DNA from: Spartobacteria bacterium UBA695
GTDB taxonomy: Bacteria; Verrucomicrobiota; Verrucomicrobiia; Chthoniobacterales; Chthoniobacteraceae
Direction of reading: 5' to 3'
DNA: 64,000 nucleotides
Assembly: GCA_002298145.1 (NCBI GenBank)
Contig: DBMP01000013.1
Span: forward strand, 496,001-560,000
The notes under the pieces are model-generated. The model saw only the letters and a list, made by a program, of their open reading frames with translations, was not told where the DNA came from and searched no databases. The translations under genes and the position numbers were made by a program. Positions 41,650-50,483 of this stretch are shown in pieces. Position 1 is the stretch's first letter; the number at the start of each line of letters is the position of its first letter.

Positions 41650-43932
41650 ATGTCCACGATCCCCGATACCCAGACCGTTACCGCGATGAACCCCGACCTT
41701 AATGGCCAGCAGCTCACGCTACCCCAGCTCGATCCGCTGAATACAAAGAGCTTCTTCGTGCTCAAGCGCGATGGGCGCAGGGAGAGCTTCAACCCCGCCC
41801 GCATCCTCCTGGCGCTTGAGAGCGCATGGCGCGCGGAGCTGGGCATTGCCGCCGACGCCTCGCTGCCTCCAAGCGCGGCAGCAAAGGCGACGCAAATCGC
41901 CGAGGAGGTCGCGCAAAAGGTCATCGCATCCAGTGTGCGCGGCCAGACCATGGACGTCGAACGCATTCAGGACATGGTGGAGGCGCACCTCATGGAAAAC
42001 GGCGAGCACAACCTCGTGCGGCGCTACATCCTTTATCGTGACGACCGGCGCAAAAACCGCCTCGTGCGCGACGCAGGCGAACCGCTTGTCCCCGCCGTCG
42101 GCTCCGTCAACGAATACCTGAGCGCGGCGGACTGGCGCGTCAATGCCAACGCCAACCAGGGCTACTCGCTGGGCGGCCTCATCCTGAACATCTCCGGCAA
42201 ACTCATCGCCAACTACTGGCTGCATCACGTTTACGGAAAGGAGATCGAACGCGCCCATCGCGAGGGCGATTTTCACATTCACGATCTCGACATGCTCTCG
42301 GGCTACTGCGCCGGGTGGTCGCTGCGCGAGCTGCTCTGGGAAGGCTTCAACGGCGTCTCCAACAAAGTCGAGGCCGCGCCGCCCCGGCACCTGCGCACCG
42401 CGCTTGGCCAGATGGTCAACTTCCTCGGTACGCTCCAAAATGAATGGGCGGGCGCGCAGGCGTTCAGTTCCGTGGATACCTACCTTGCGGCGTTTATCCG
42501 CAAGGACGGGCTCGACTACGACGAAGTGCGCCAGTGCTTCCAGGAGTTCATCTACAACCTCAACGTCCCCTCCCGCTGGGGCACGCAGACGCCCTTTACC
42601 AACCTGACCTTCGACTGGGTTTGCCCGGAGGACCTGCGCTCCCAGCACCCGGTCATCGGCAAGCAGGAAATGCCCTTTACCTACGGCGAATTGCAAACCG
42701 AGATGGACCTCATCAACCGTGCGTTCATCGAGGTCATGACGGCAGGCGACATCAAAGGGCGCATCTTCACCTTCCCCATCCCCACCTATAATATTACCGA
42801 GGACTTCGACTGGGACCACCCGAACACCGAGCCGCTCTTTGCCATGACGGCCAAGTACGGCCTCCCGTATTTCCAGAATTTCATCAACTCGGAGCTGAAA
42901 CCGAACATGGTCCGCTCCATGTGCTGCCGGTTGCAGCTCGACCTGCGCGAACTCTTGAAACGCGGCAACGGCCTCTTCGGCTCAGCGGAGCAGACCGGCT
43001 CAGTGGGGGTCGTCACGCTCAATTGCGCCCGGCTTGGGTACAAATTCCGCGGCGACAAACTGAGGCTTCAGGCGGAACTCGATCGCCTCCTGGACCTGGC
43101 CAAGCAGAGTCTCGAAACCAAGCGCAACGTCATCGGCGAGCGGATGAAGGAGGGCCTCTATCCGTTCACCCGCCGCTACCTGGGCCGCTTGCAGAACCAC
43201 TTCAGCACTATTGGCATCAACGGCGTTAACGAGTGCATCCTGAACTTCACGGAAGGCAAAGAGACCATCGCCACCGAGGAGGGTGCCAGCTTCGGCCTCT
43301 GGCTACTGGATCATATCCGCTCGCGCATTGTCGCCTTTCAGCAGGAAACCGGGCACCTCTACAACTTGGAGGCCACGCCCGCCGAGGGGACTACCTACCG
43401 CTTCGCCCGCGAGGATAAAAAGCGCTTTCCTCAGATCATCCAATCCGGCACGCCCGAGGCCCCGTACTATACCAACTCCACGCAGCTCCCCGCCGGGTAC
43501 ACCGACGACCCGTTCGAGGCGCTCGTGCACCAGGAGCCCTTCCAAATGCGCTACACCGGCGGCACCGTCTTCCACCTTTACATGGGCGAGCGCCTATCGA
43601 GCGCCAGCGCTTGCAAGGAGCTTGTTCGCCGCACGCTGACCCGCTTTCGCGTGCCCTACATCACTGTCACCCCCACCTTCTCCATCTGCCCCGCGCATGG
43701 CTACCTGACGGGCGAGCACGCCTTTTGCCCAAAGTGCGACGCGGTCCGCGCGGAGCAAAAGCGAGCCGAGGGCAAGGGGGCTGACTTGGCCGAGGAGGAG
43801 CGCCAGGCGTGCGAAATCTGGACACGTGTGATGGGGTACTACCGCCCCGTTTCGCAGTTCAACAAAGGCAAACAGAGCGAGTTCACCGAGCGGACCTTCT
43901 TCGTGGAACCGCTGGAGGCGGCGCTCTCGTGA
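41650..43932 (+). CDS. nrdD: class III (anaerobic) ribonucleoside-triphosphate reductase
   Basis: A 760-residue glycyl-radical enzyme that reduces NTPs to dNTPs under anoxic conditions and needs no cobalamin. An N-terminal ATP-cone (about residues 35-130) precedes the ten-stranded barrel. The active-site cysteine is in MCCRLQLD (Cys425/Cys426). The zinc cysteines are CPAHGYLTGEHAFCPKC, and the glycyl radical site is Gly729 in RVMGYY (enteric enzyme: RVCGY). Activated by NrdG, whose gene overlaps its stop by 4 bases. It takes the place of the B12-dependent class II reductase, which fits its location under the cobalamin riboswitch. Confidence 0.96.
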   Translation: MSTIPDTQTVTAMNPDLNGQQLTLPQLDPLNTKSFFVLKRDGRRESFNPARILLALESAWRAELGIAADASLPPSAAAKATQIAEEVAQKVIASSVRGQTMDVERIQDMVEAHLMENGEHNLVRRYILYRDDRRKNRLVRDAGEPLVPAVGSVNEYLSAADWRVNANANQGYSLGGLILNISGKLIANYWLHHVYGKEIERAHREGDFHIHDLDMLSGYCAGWSLRELLWEGFNGVSNKVEAAPPRHLRTALGQMVNFLGTLQNEWAGAQAFSSVDTYLAAFIRKDGLDYDEVRQCFQEFIYNLNVPSRWGTQTPFTNLTFDWVCPEDLRSQHPVIGKQEMPFTYGELQTEMDLINRAFIEVMTAGDIKGRIFTFPIPTYNITEDFDWDHPNTEPLFAMTAKYGLPYFQNFINSELKPNMVRSMCCRLQLDLRELLKRGNGLFGSAEQTGSVGVVTLNCARLGYKFRGDKLRLQAELDRLLDLAKQSLETKRNVIGERMKEGLYPFTRRYLGRLQNHFSTIGINGVNECILNFTEGKETIATEEGASFGLWLLDHIRSRIVAFQQETGHLYNLEATPAEGTTYRFAREDKKRFPQIIQSGTPEAPYYTNSTQLPAGYTDDPFEALVHQEPFQMRYTGGTVFHLYMGERLSSASACKELVRRTLTRFRVPYITVTPTFSICPAHGYLTGEHAFCPKCDAVRAEQKRAEGKGADLAEEERQACEIWTRVMGYYRPVSQFNKGKQSEFTERTFFVEPLEAALS

Positions 43933-44582
43933 ACCCGGGGCCGCCCGCCCGCTCCCGCGATCTCCTCCCCGTGGCGGGGATCGCGCCGCTGACCACGGTC
44001 GATTTCCCTGGCCGCCTGGCCTGCGTGGTCTTTACGCACGGCTGCCCGTGGCGCTGCCCCTATTGCCACAACGCCGGGCTGCGCCCCATCAAGAGCGCCG
44101 GGAACGTCCCGTGGGCGGAAGTGCTCGCTTTCCTGGAGGCGCGCCGTGGCTTTCTGGACGGCGTGGTCTTCAGCGGCGGCGAGCCGACCCGTAACGCCGG
44201 GCTCCCCGAGGCCATCCGCGTGGCCCGGCGGATGGGTTACGCCATCGGCCTGCACACGGCGGGCATCTACCCCAAGCGCCTGGCGGGCGTCCTGCCGCTG
44301 GTCGATTGGGTGGGGCTCGATATCAAGGCCCCGCTCGACCGCCGCTACCAAGTAATCACCGGCAGCGCCGGAAGCGCCATGCGCGTCATGATCAGCTTGA
44401 ATCTCGTGATGAAAAGCGGCGTCGACTTCCAGCTGCGCACCACGGTTTCGCCGGAGTTCACCAGCGCCGCTGATCTCGACGACCTGCGCCGCCACTTGCG
44501 CATGGCGGGCGCCCCCGAGCCGGTCATCCAGCCCGTGCGCCCCCCTCCTCTCAATATCTCCTCTTCCCATCATGCTCCTTAA
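43929..44582 (+). CDS. nrdG: anaerobic ribonucleotide reductase-activating protein, radical SAM
   Basis: A 217-residue radical SAM activase that makes the glycyl radical on NrdD. The cluster motif CPWRCPYC has Cys39, Cys43 and Cys46, followed by FSGGEP (SAM binding). The first residues (APLTTVDFPGRLACVVFTHGCP) are typical of the class. The start is GTG at 43929, with its last two bases in the nrdD stop (GTGA overlap), so the two subunits are coupled. Its own stop lies 11 bases inside the dcd gene. Confidence 0.92.
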   Translation: MNPGPPARSRDLLPVAGIAPLTTVDFPGRLACVVFTHGCPWRCPYCHNAGLRPIKSAGNVPWAEVLAFLEARRGFLDGVVFSGGEPTRNAGLPEAIRVARRMGYAIGLHTAGIYPKRLAGVLPLVDWVGLDIKAPLDRRYQVITGSAGSAMRVMISLNLVMKSGVDFQLRTTVSPEFTSAADLDDLRRHLRMAGAPEPVIQPVRPPPLNISSSHHAP

Positions 44583-45153
44583 CGATACTCAGATTACCCA
44601 GCTTGCCCGTGAGGGAATGATCGAGCCGTTCTCCCCCGCGCTGGTCTGCTCCGACTCCCAGGGCCCCATTTTATCCTACGGCCTTTCCAGCTACGGCTAC
44701 GACCTCCGCCTTTCGCCAAAGGAGTTCAAAATTTTCCAGCACATCCCCGGCACCGTCGTCGATCCCAAGCAGTTCAACCCGGAGAATCTTAAAACCGCGC
44801 CGTTATTGCACGATGGCCAGGGCGATTATTTCATCCTACCCAGCCGCAGTTACGGCCTGGGTGTCGCGGTGGAGGAGCTCCATCTTCCCGAAGACGTCAG
44901 CGCCATGTGCCTCGGCAAAAGCACCTACGCGCGGTGCGGCATCATCGCCAACGTAACGCCAGCCGAGGCGGGCTGGCGCGGCCACCTGACGCTGGAGTTT
45001 TCCAACAGCAGCGCCGCCGACTGCCGGGTTTACGCCGGGGAAGGGGTGGTGCAGATGCTTTTCTTCCGGGGCGAGCTTTGCCGGACGAGTTACCGCACCC
45101 GGCAGGGAAAATACCAGCTACAGCCCCAGCGCATCACGCTGCCGAGGGTCTAG
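44572..45153 (+). CDS. dcd: dCTP deaminase
   Basis: A 193-residue trimeric dUTPase-fold enzyme that deaminates dCTP to dUTP, the precursor of dTTP. The GKSTYAR motif (residues 115-121) and the catalytic Glu142 in RGHLTLEFSN are intact. The single-function Dcd form is more likely than the dUTPase-fused type. It overlaps nrdG by 11 bases, so it is surely in the same transcript, following the anaerobic reductase. Confidence 0.95.
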   Translation: MLLNDTQITQLAREGMIEPFSPALVCSDSQGPILSYGLSSYGYDLRLSPKEFKIFQHIPGTVVDPKQFNPENLKTAPLLHDGQGDYFILPSRSYGLGVAVEELHLPEDVSAMCLGKSTYARCGIIANVTPAEAGWRGHLTLEFSNSSAADCRVYAGEGVVQMLFFRGELCRTSYRTRQGKYQLQPQRITLPRV

Positions 45154-45173
45154 GCCCGGGTGGACACGCCCGT

Positions 45174-45223
45174 GGCGGCGGCAACCCATGATCGACAAAA
45201 TCAATGGAAGCCGCCCTTTTTTT
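45174..45223 (+). terminator. probable terminator of the metE-dcd operon
   Basis: The outer stem GGCGGC (45174-45179) pairs with GCCGCC (45210-45215), with an inner stem around CCATGAT...ATCAATGG. A run of seven T (45217-45223) follows. The loop is long, so the fold is less certain than the T-run. Confidence 0.6.
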
Positions 45224-45331
45224 CAATTCACGGTCCTAGGGGAATCTGTGGCATGCTGTTTCGTATGAAGAACACAGGACACCGCCTTGACTGCCGCCCT
45301 CTTGAGGCTGTCCTTCATCACAGCCTCATCT

Positions 45332-48300
45332 ATGTTTAAGCGCCTTCTTTTCTCCAGATCGTTCTCGCCCCTGTTCGGGTGCCAGTTCTTTTCCGCCTTT
45401 AATGACAATCTGCTCAAGAACGGGCTCGTGGCCCTGGTGGTCTATGTCCTGGCCAGGAATGACGGCGCTTCTCTGGTGCAACTGGCCGGGGCTGTTTTCA
45501 TCCTGCCCTCGTTTCTTCTTTCCGGGATCGGCGGTCAACTGGCCGACCGCTATGACAAGGCGCTGGTCGCGCGGCGGCTGAAGTTTGCGGAAATCTTCGC
45601 TGCGTTGTTGTCCGCCGTGGGGTTCTATCTCCATTCGGTGCCCCTGCTGATGGGGGCGCTGGGGCTCTTTGGGTCGATTGCCGCGCTGTTTGGGCCGATC
45701 AAGTACGGGATTCTCCCGGATCACCTCAAAACCGAGGAGCTGCCTCATGGCAATGCCTTGATCGAGGCCGCCACCTTTCTGGCGATCCTCATGGGGTCAA
45801 TTTTCGGCACCAAAGCCGTGACGAGCACCTCCAATATGCTGCCGCTTTCGGGCTTGATCGTGGTGCTGTCCATTGCCTGCTGGCTCTCCGCGCGGGCGAT
45901 CCCCTCCACCAAGGAGGCCGCTCCGAAGTTGGTCATTCAGCGTAATATTTTCGCCTCCACCGCGAGCCTTCTTCAAACGCTATGGCCGTCGAAAAAGCTC
46001 TGGTGGGGCGCCATTGCGGTTTCCTGGTTTTGGCTGGTGGGGGCTGTGACGCTGCCTTTGCTCTCGACGCTTGTGAAGAACCACCTTTGCGGCACCGACG
46101 ATCTCTACGTCTTTGCGTTGACGCTCTTCTCCGTCGGCATCGCCTTGGGCTCGATGGCGGCGGCTTGGATGGCCCACGGGCGCATTATTCTGCTGCCGAC
46201 GCCGGTGGCTGCGATCCTGATGGGGCTCTTCGGCGTTGATCTGGGGCTCGTCGCCCTGCACGCTCCGCAGGTCCCGGTGACCAGTATCGCGGCTTTTCTG
46301 CAAACCTTCTCCGGCGCGCGGTTTGCCGTGGATCTCTTGGGATTTTCTGCGGCGGGCGGGCTCTTCATTGTGCCGGTATTCGCGGCGGTCCAGTCGTGGG
46401 CCGGGGTCGAGTGCCGGGCGCGCGTCATTGCCGCGGTCAATGTCCTCTCGGCGGTCTTCATGGTGGCCGGGGCGTTGGGTGCGGCGGCGATTCAATCCTT
46501 CGGGGTGAGCGAGCCCGCGGTGATGATCCTGCTGGGAATCGCGAACCTCCTCTTTGCCTTTTTGATTTGCTGGCGGCTGCGCGTCAATGTGCTGGCCGAC
46601 GCCCTCTCGATCCTTTACCGGGCTGTTTTTCGCATGGAGGTGAGGGGATATGAAAACGTCGCCAAGGCGGGCTCGAATGCTATCTTTGCGCTCAACCACG
46701 TCAGCTTCCTGGATGCGGGGCTTGCCTTGTCGCTGACGGATTGCAACCCCGTTTTCGCCATCGACCACAGTATCGCCCAGCGCTGGTGGGTAAAGCCGTG
46801 GCTGCATCTGGCCAATGCCATGCCTCTGGACCCCACCAAGCCCATGGCCACGCGCGCGCTGATCAACGCGGTCAAGGCGGGCCATTCGCTCGTCATTTTC
46901 CCGGAAGGTCGCCTCACCGTTACCGGCAGCCTCATGAAAGTCTACGACGGGGCCGGGCTCATCGCGGAGAAATCCGAAGCGTTCATTTTGCCGGTCCGCA
47001 TCGACGGGTTGCACGCCACGCCGTTTTCCCGGCTCTCCCGGCGACAAGTTCGGCGGCGGTGGTTCCCGAAAGTCGTGGTGACGATCCTGCCCCCGGTGAA
47101 GCTGGATGTCCCCAAAGGGCTGACGGGAAAGAAGCGGCGGATCGCTGCCGGGGCCGCGCTTTATACCGTGATGTCGGATCTGATTTACCAGACGACGCCC
47201 TCGAATCGGACCTTGCCGGAGGCGGTCATCGCGGCGGCTCGCGAGCAAGGCGCTTCGCAAATCGCCCTGGAAGACCCCATCACCGGGGAGTTCACTTACA
47301 AGAAGCTGCTCATTTCCGCCTCGATTCTGGGCAAGAAGATCATGCCCTATGCTCAGGAGGGAAAGGCCCTGGGTATCCTGCTCCCCACCTCCAACGTCAC
47401 GGCGTCGGTGATCCTGGCGACCGCTTCCGCGGGGCGCGTGCCCGCGATGCTCAACTTTTCGGCTGGGGCCGGGAACCTCACCTCTGCATGCCGGGCGGCG
47501 AAACTGGAGGCCGTCTTGACCTCCAGGAAATTCATCTCCGAAGCCCGCCTCGAACCGATTCTCTCGGCGCTCCGCGAGGTCGCCCAGGTGGTTTACCTGG
47601 AGGACATCAAAGAAAAAATCTCCGCGTGGGATAAGGCTGTGGGACTGCTTGGATGGAACCGCCCCTTGGTTCACCGGAGCCCCGATGACCCGGCAGTGAT
47701 CCTCTTCACCTCGGGTTCGGAGGGAACCCCGAAAGGCGTTGTCCTGTCGCACCGGAACATCCTGACCAACGCGGCGCAAGCAGCGGCCCGCATCGACTTT
47801 GGTCGCAACGACATCGCCTTTAACGTCTTGCCGCTCTTCCATTCGTTTGGGCTGACGGCCGGGTTGGTGTTGCCGCTGGTATGGGGGCTTAGGACGTATC
47901 TCTACCCCACGCCGTTGCATTACCGGATCATCCCCGTGCTTGTCTACAACACCAATGCCACGCTGCTGTTTGGGACGGACACGTTCCTGGCGGGTTACGC
48001 GAAAAACGCGAACGCCTATGATTTCCGCTCCTTGCGCTATGTCATGGCCGGGGCCGAACGGGTTAAAGACAGCACCCGCTTCCTCTGGATGGAGAAATTC
48101 GGCCTGCGCATCCTGGAAGGCTACGGCGTGACGGAGACCTCGCCCGTGCTGGCTTTCAATACGCCGATGTTCAACAAGTTCGGCACTGTGGGCCGTATGA
48201 TGCCTGGCATCGAGACCCGGCTGGAGCCGGTGCCCGGCATTGAGGACGGGGCGCGCCTTTTTGTGAAGGGGGCCAATGTCATGTTGGGCTATCTGCGGGC

Positions 48301-48715
48301 CGAAAATCCCGGCGTCATCGAACCGCTGGGGGATGGATGGTATGATACGGGCGATATTGTTTCCATCGACGCGGAGGGGTTCGTCACCATTCGCGGGCGG
48401 GCGAAGCGGTTTGCAAAGATTGGCGGGGAAATGGTCTCGCTGGCCGCGGTCGAAGCGCTTGCGGCAACGCTGTGGCCCACCTCCGCCGTCGCCACCGTCG
48501 CGTTGCCAGATCCTAAGAAGGGTGAAAGAATCGTCTTGGTGACGAATCACCCGGAGGCTTCGCGTCAGGAATTACTCGATCATATGAGGCATTACGGAGC
48601 GACGGAGTTGATGATTCCGGCTCAAATCAAGATCGTTGCGAGCATCCCGCTCTTAGGCAGCGGCAAGACGGATTACCCCGCCGTTGCCAAGCTGGCGGCG
48701 GAGCTGTCGGTCTAG
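45332..48715 (+). CDS. LplT-PlsC-Aas fusion: lysophospholipid transporter/acyltransferase/acyl-ligase
   Basis: An 1127-residue protein of three domains. The first 400 or so residues form a 12-segment MFS carrier of the LplT type (GCQFFSAFNDNLLKNGL at the start). Residues about 430-610 are a PlsC acyltransferase with the HX4D motif NHVSFLDAG and the FPEGR motif. Residues about 620-1120 are an AMP-forming acyl-CoA/ACP synthetase with the ATP motif ILFTSGSEGTPKG. Enterics have the same activities in two proteins, LplT and Aas; here they are in one chain. It likely imports and re-acylates lysophospholipids. The ATG at 45332 is chosen where the MFS homology begins; an in-frame TTG 45 bases earlier is unlikely. 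Single gene. Confidence 0.92.
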   Translation: MFKRLLFSRSFSPLFGCQFFSAFNDNLLKNGLVALVVYVLARNDGASLVQLAGAVFILPSFLLSGIGGQLADRYDKALVARRLKFAEIFAALLSAVGFYLHSVPLLMGALGLFGSIAALFGPIKYGILPDHLKTEELPHGNALIEAATFLAILMGSIFGTKAVTSTSNMLPLSGLIVVLSIACWLSARAIPSTKEAAPKLVIQRNIFASTASLLQTLWPSKKLWWGAIAVSWFWLVGAVTLPLLSTLVKNHLCGTDDLYVFALTLFSVGIALGSMAAAWMAHGRIILLPTPVAAILMGLFGVDLGLVALHAPQVPVTSIAAFLQTFSGARFAVDLLGFSAAGGLFIVPVFAAVQSWAGVECRARVIAAVNVLSAVFMVAGALGAAAIQSFGVSEPAVMILLGIANLLFAFLICWRLRVNVLADALSILYRAVFRMEVRGYENVAKAGSNAIFALNHVSFLDAGLALSLTDCNPVFAIDHSIAQRWWVKPWLHLANAMPLDPTKPMATRALINAVKAGHSLVIFPEGRLTVTGSLMKVYDGAGLIAEKSEAFILPVRIDGLHATPFSRLSRRQVRRRWFPKVVVTILPPVKLDVPKGLTGKKRRIAAGAALYTVMSDLIYQTTPSNRTLPEAVIAAAREQGASQIALEDPITGEFTYKKLLISASILGKKIMPYAQEGKALGILLPTSNVTASVILATASAGRVPAMLNFSAGAGNLTSACRAAKLEAVLTSRKFISEARLEPILSALREVAQVVYLEDIKEKISAWDKAVGLLGWNRPLVHRSPDDPAVILFTSGSEGTPKGVVLSHRNILTNAAQAAARIDFGRNDIAFNVLPLFHSFGLTAGLVLPLVWGLRTYLYPTPLHYRIIPVLVYNTNATLLFGTDTFLAGYAKNANAYDFRSLRYVMAGAERVKDSTRFLWMEKFGLRILEGYGVTETSPVLAFNTPMFNKFGTVGRMMPGIETRLEPVPGIEDGARLFVKGANVMLGYLRAENPGVIEPLGDGWYDTGDIVSIDAEGFVTIRGRAKRFAKIGGEMVSLAAVEALAATLWPTSAVATVALPDPKKGERIVLVTNHPEASRQELLDHMRHYGATELMIPAQIKIVASIPLLGSGKTDYPAVAKLAAELSV

Positions 48716-48731
48716 ATAGGCCGCCTTGCTT

Positions 48732-49610
48732 TTACGCGCGGTCGATTGCCTCTGCCAGCGCCTGGACTTCCGCGAGAAATTGGCGGCCAATGGGCGAGAG
48801 GCTCCCGGCCCACACCACGCCCATCGTCACGGGAGGAAACCCATCAAGCGGGATGCGGCGCAGCTGTGGGTGGCTGCGCATCCCAGGAATCGCGGCGGTC
48901 AGCCCGATGCCAAACCCGTTCGCCACGTAGCACTCGATCAAGCTGATGGAGTTGACCTCGATCCCTCCAAACCATTCGACGCCGAGCGCCTTGAGGCCGC
49001 GCTGGAACTGGACAAACACCGGCTCCGTGGGCGGGAACGTAATGAGCGGCCCCTCGATTTTGTCGCGCCGCCATAGCTCCTGCGCGTTCGTAAGCGAATG
49101 CTTCTTGGGCACCAGTAGGACAAGCGGCAGCTCCAGCAGCGGCTGCGAATGCAATCCGGCGCGCGGCTTTTTCTCGATGCTGGTGACAGCGAGATCGATC
49201 TCCTGCGCTTGCAGAAGGCTCTCGACCTCGGGCTGCGTCGCCTCGTGAATATTGAGCCGGAAGGCGGGGAACTTTTCGCGAAGCCGGTGCAATAGCTCGG
49301 GAACGTAGTCGTGGAGGACCATCGTGGGCGCGGCGATCCGCAAATGAGGCGTCGCGCTACCGCGAATCTTCTGCGCGACAGCCCCCATGTTTTCAAAGAA
49401 CGGCTCCACAAACTGGAACAGCTCCTCCCCGGCTGGGGAAAGCGAAAACGGGCGGCGGTTGAAGAGCTTCACGCCCAGGGATTCCTCCAACTTCGCCATC
49501 TGCCCGCTGATGGCCGGTTGCTGGATGCCATAGGGGATATTACGCACTGCGGACGCGATGCCGCCGTGCTTTGCGACGTAATAGAACAACTCCAGGTGGT
49601 GAATATTCAT
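48732..49610 (-). CDS. LysR-family transcriptional regulator
   Basis: A 292-residue regulator. The N-terminal winged helix-turn-helix is MNIHHLELFYYVAKHGGIASAVRNI, then ISGQMAKLEESLGVKLFNR, followed by the periplasmic-binding-like effector domain (about residues 90-290). The start is set by the family motif at 49610. It converges on the fusion gene (16 bases) and is divergent from the lipoprotein gene at 49699, so that gene is a possible target. The effector is unknown. Confidence 0.93.
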   Translation of the reverse strand: MNIHHLELFYYVAKHGGIASAVRNIPYGIQQPAISGQMAKLEESLGVKLFNRRPFSLSPAGEELFQFVEPFFENMGAVAQKIRGSATPHLRIAAPTMVLHDYVPELLHRLREKFPAFRLNIHEATQPEVESLLQAQEIDLAVTSIEKKPRAGLHSQPLLELPLVLLVPKKHSLTNAQELWRRDKIEGPLITFPPTEPVFVQFQRGLKALGVEWFGGIEVNSISLIECYVANGFGIGLTAAIPGMRSHPQLRRIPLDGFPPVTMGVVWAGSLSPIGRQFLAEVQALAEAIDRA

Positions 49611-49698
49611 CGGTTCAGTTGATGATGACCGCAATTTTTATCGATTACCAGAAATCCTGCGGGTCATGCCATCCTTTGTTAACGGAAAGACTCACCTT

Positions 49699-50415
49699 AT
49701 GGACCATTCCTTAATCCCCTTTGCCATCATGACCTCCATCCTCCTATGCGGTTGCGCCCCGCTCTGTTCGCACAAACGCCCAGCCTCCCTCGGGGATCCC
49801 CCTGCAACCGCTCAAATCCCCGTTCGCTCGGGAGACATCATTTTTATTTCCGTTCCCTATTATCTTTTCCGCAAAGTTTCCACCGCAACCCAGTGCCAGG
49901 CCAACCATGTGGGCATCGTCTTCCACGACCCAAAGCGAGGCTGGCTGGTGGCGGAAAGCGCCGTGCCGGTGAGCCGCTATACCCCGCTGGAGAAATTCAT
50001 CGCCCGCTCGCGGGGTGGCTGGTGCGAGATCCGGCGGCTCAAGACGGGCCTTACCGACGCGCAGTTGGCAGCGCTCCGGGCTCAAAGTGACGCGCGGATG
50101 GGGGTCGTCTATCATACCGGCTTTCGCTATGAATCGCGGCGGCAGTTCTGTTCCAAGTTCGTCTACGATGTTTACCAGAGCGCCCTGGGGGTGAAGGTCG
50201 GCGAACTCGAAACCTTCTCGCATCTGCTGAATCGCAACCCCGAGGCCGGACTTGGTTTCTGGCGAGTTTGGTTTTTCGGGCGCGTTCCGTGGAACCGAAT
50301 CACCGTGACCCCCGCCAGCCAGTTTGAATCCGGCCTTCTTAAAACCGTTTGGCGTTCAGAGGACCGCCGTTCTTCATCGACAGAAACGATGAAAAAGCCC
50401 TCTATTATCAATTAA
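49699..50415 (+). CDS. YiiX/YebB-like NlpC/P60-fold lipoprotein
   Basis: A 238-residue protein with a lipoprotein signal (SLIPFAIMTSILLCGC, with Cys19 as the likely lipidation site). The rest is of the permuted papain-like NlpC/P60 type (YiiX/YebB). The catalytic His70 is in QANHVGIVF, Glu86 in LVAESAVP and Cys151 in RRQFCSKFVYDVY. Such enzymes are thought to cleave peptides or acyl chains. The ATG at 49699 is preferred because it gives a normal signal; an upstream ATG at 49666 would add 11 residues. It is divergent from the LysR gene. Confidence 0.8.
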   Translation: MDHSLIPFAIMTSILLCGCAPLCSHKRPASLGDPPATAQIPVRSGDIIFISVPYYLFRKVSTATQCQANHVGIVFHDPKRGWLVAESAVPVSRYTPLEKFIARSRGGWCEIRRLKTGLTDAQLAALRAQSDARMGVVYHTGFRYESRRQFCSKFVYDVYQSALGVKVGELETFSHLLNRNPEAGLGFWRVWFFGRVPWNRITVTPASQFESGLLKTVWRSEDRRSSSTETMKKPSIIN

Positions 50416-50483
50416 CGGATTCTTAACGAGTTGTGGCATGATTGCAGCCAAGCTTACTCCTCTCCCCTCCCATCCTAATAACT

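Noticed and set aside
45980..48550. An 856-codon open frame on the minus strand
   Set aside because: It lies wholly inside the LplT-PlsC-Aas gene on the other strand, is rich in Arg, Gly, His and Pro, and has no domain. Typical of antisense frames in GC-rich coding DNA.
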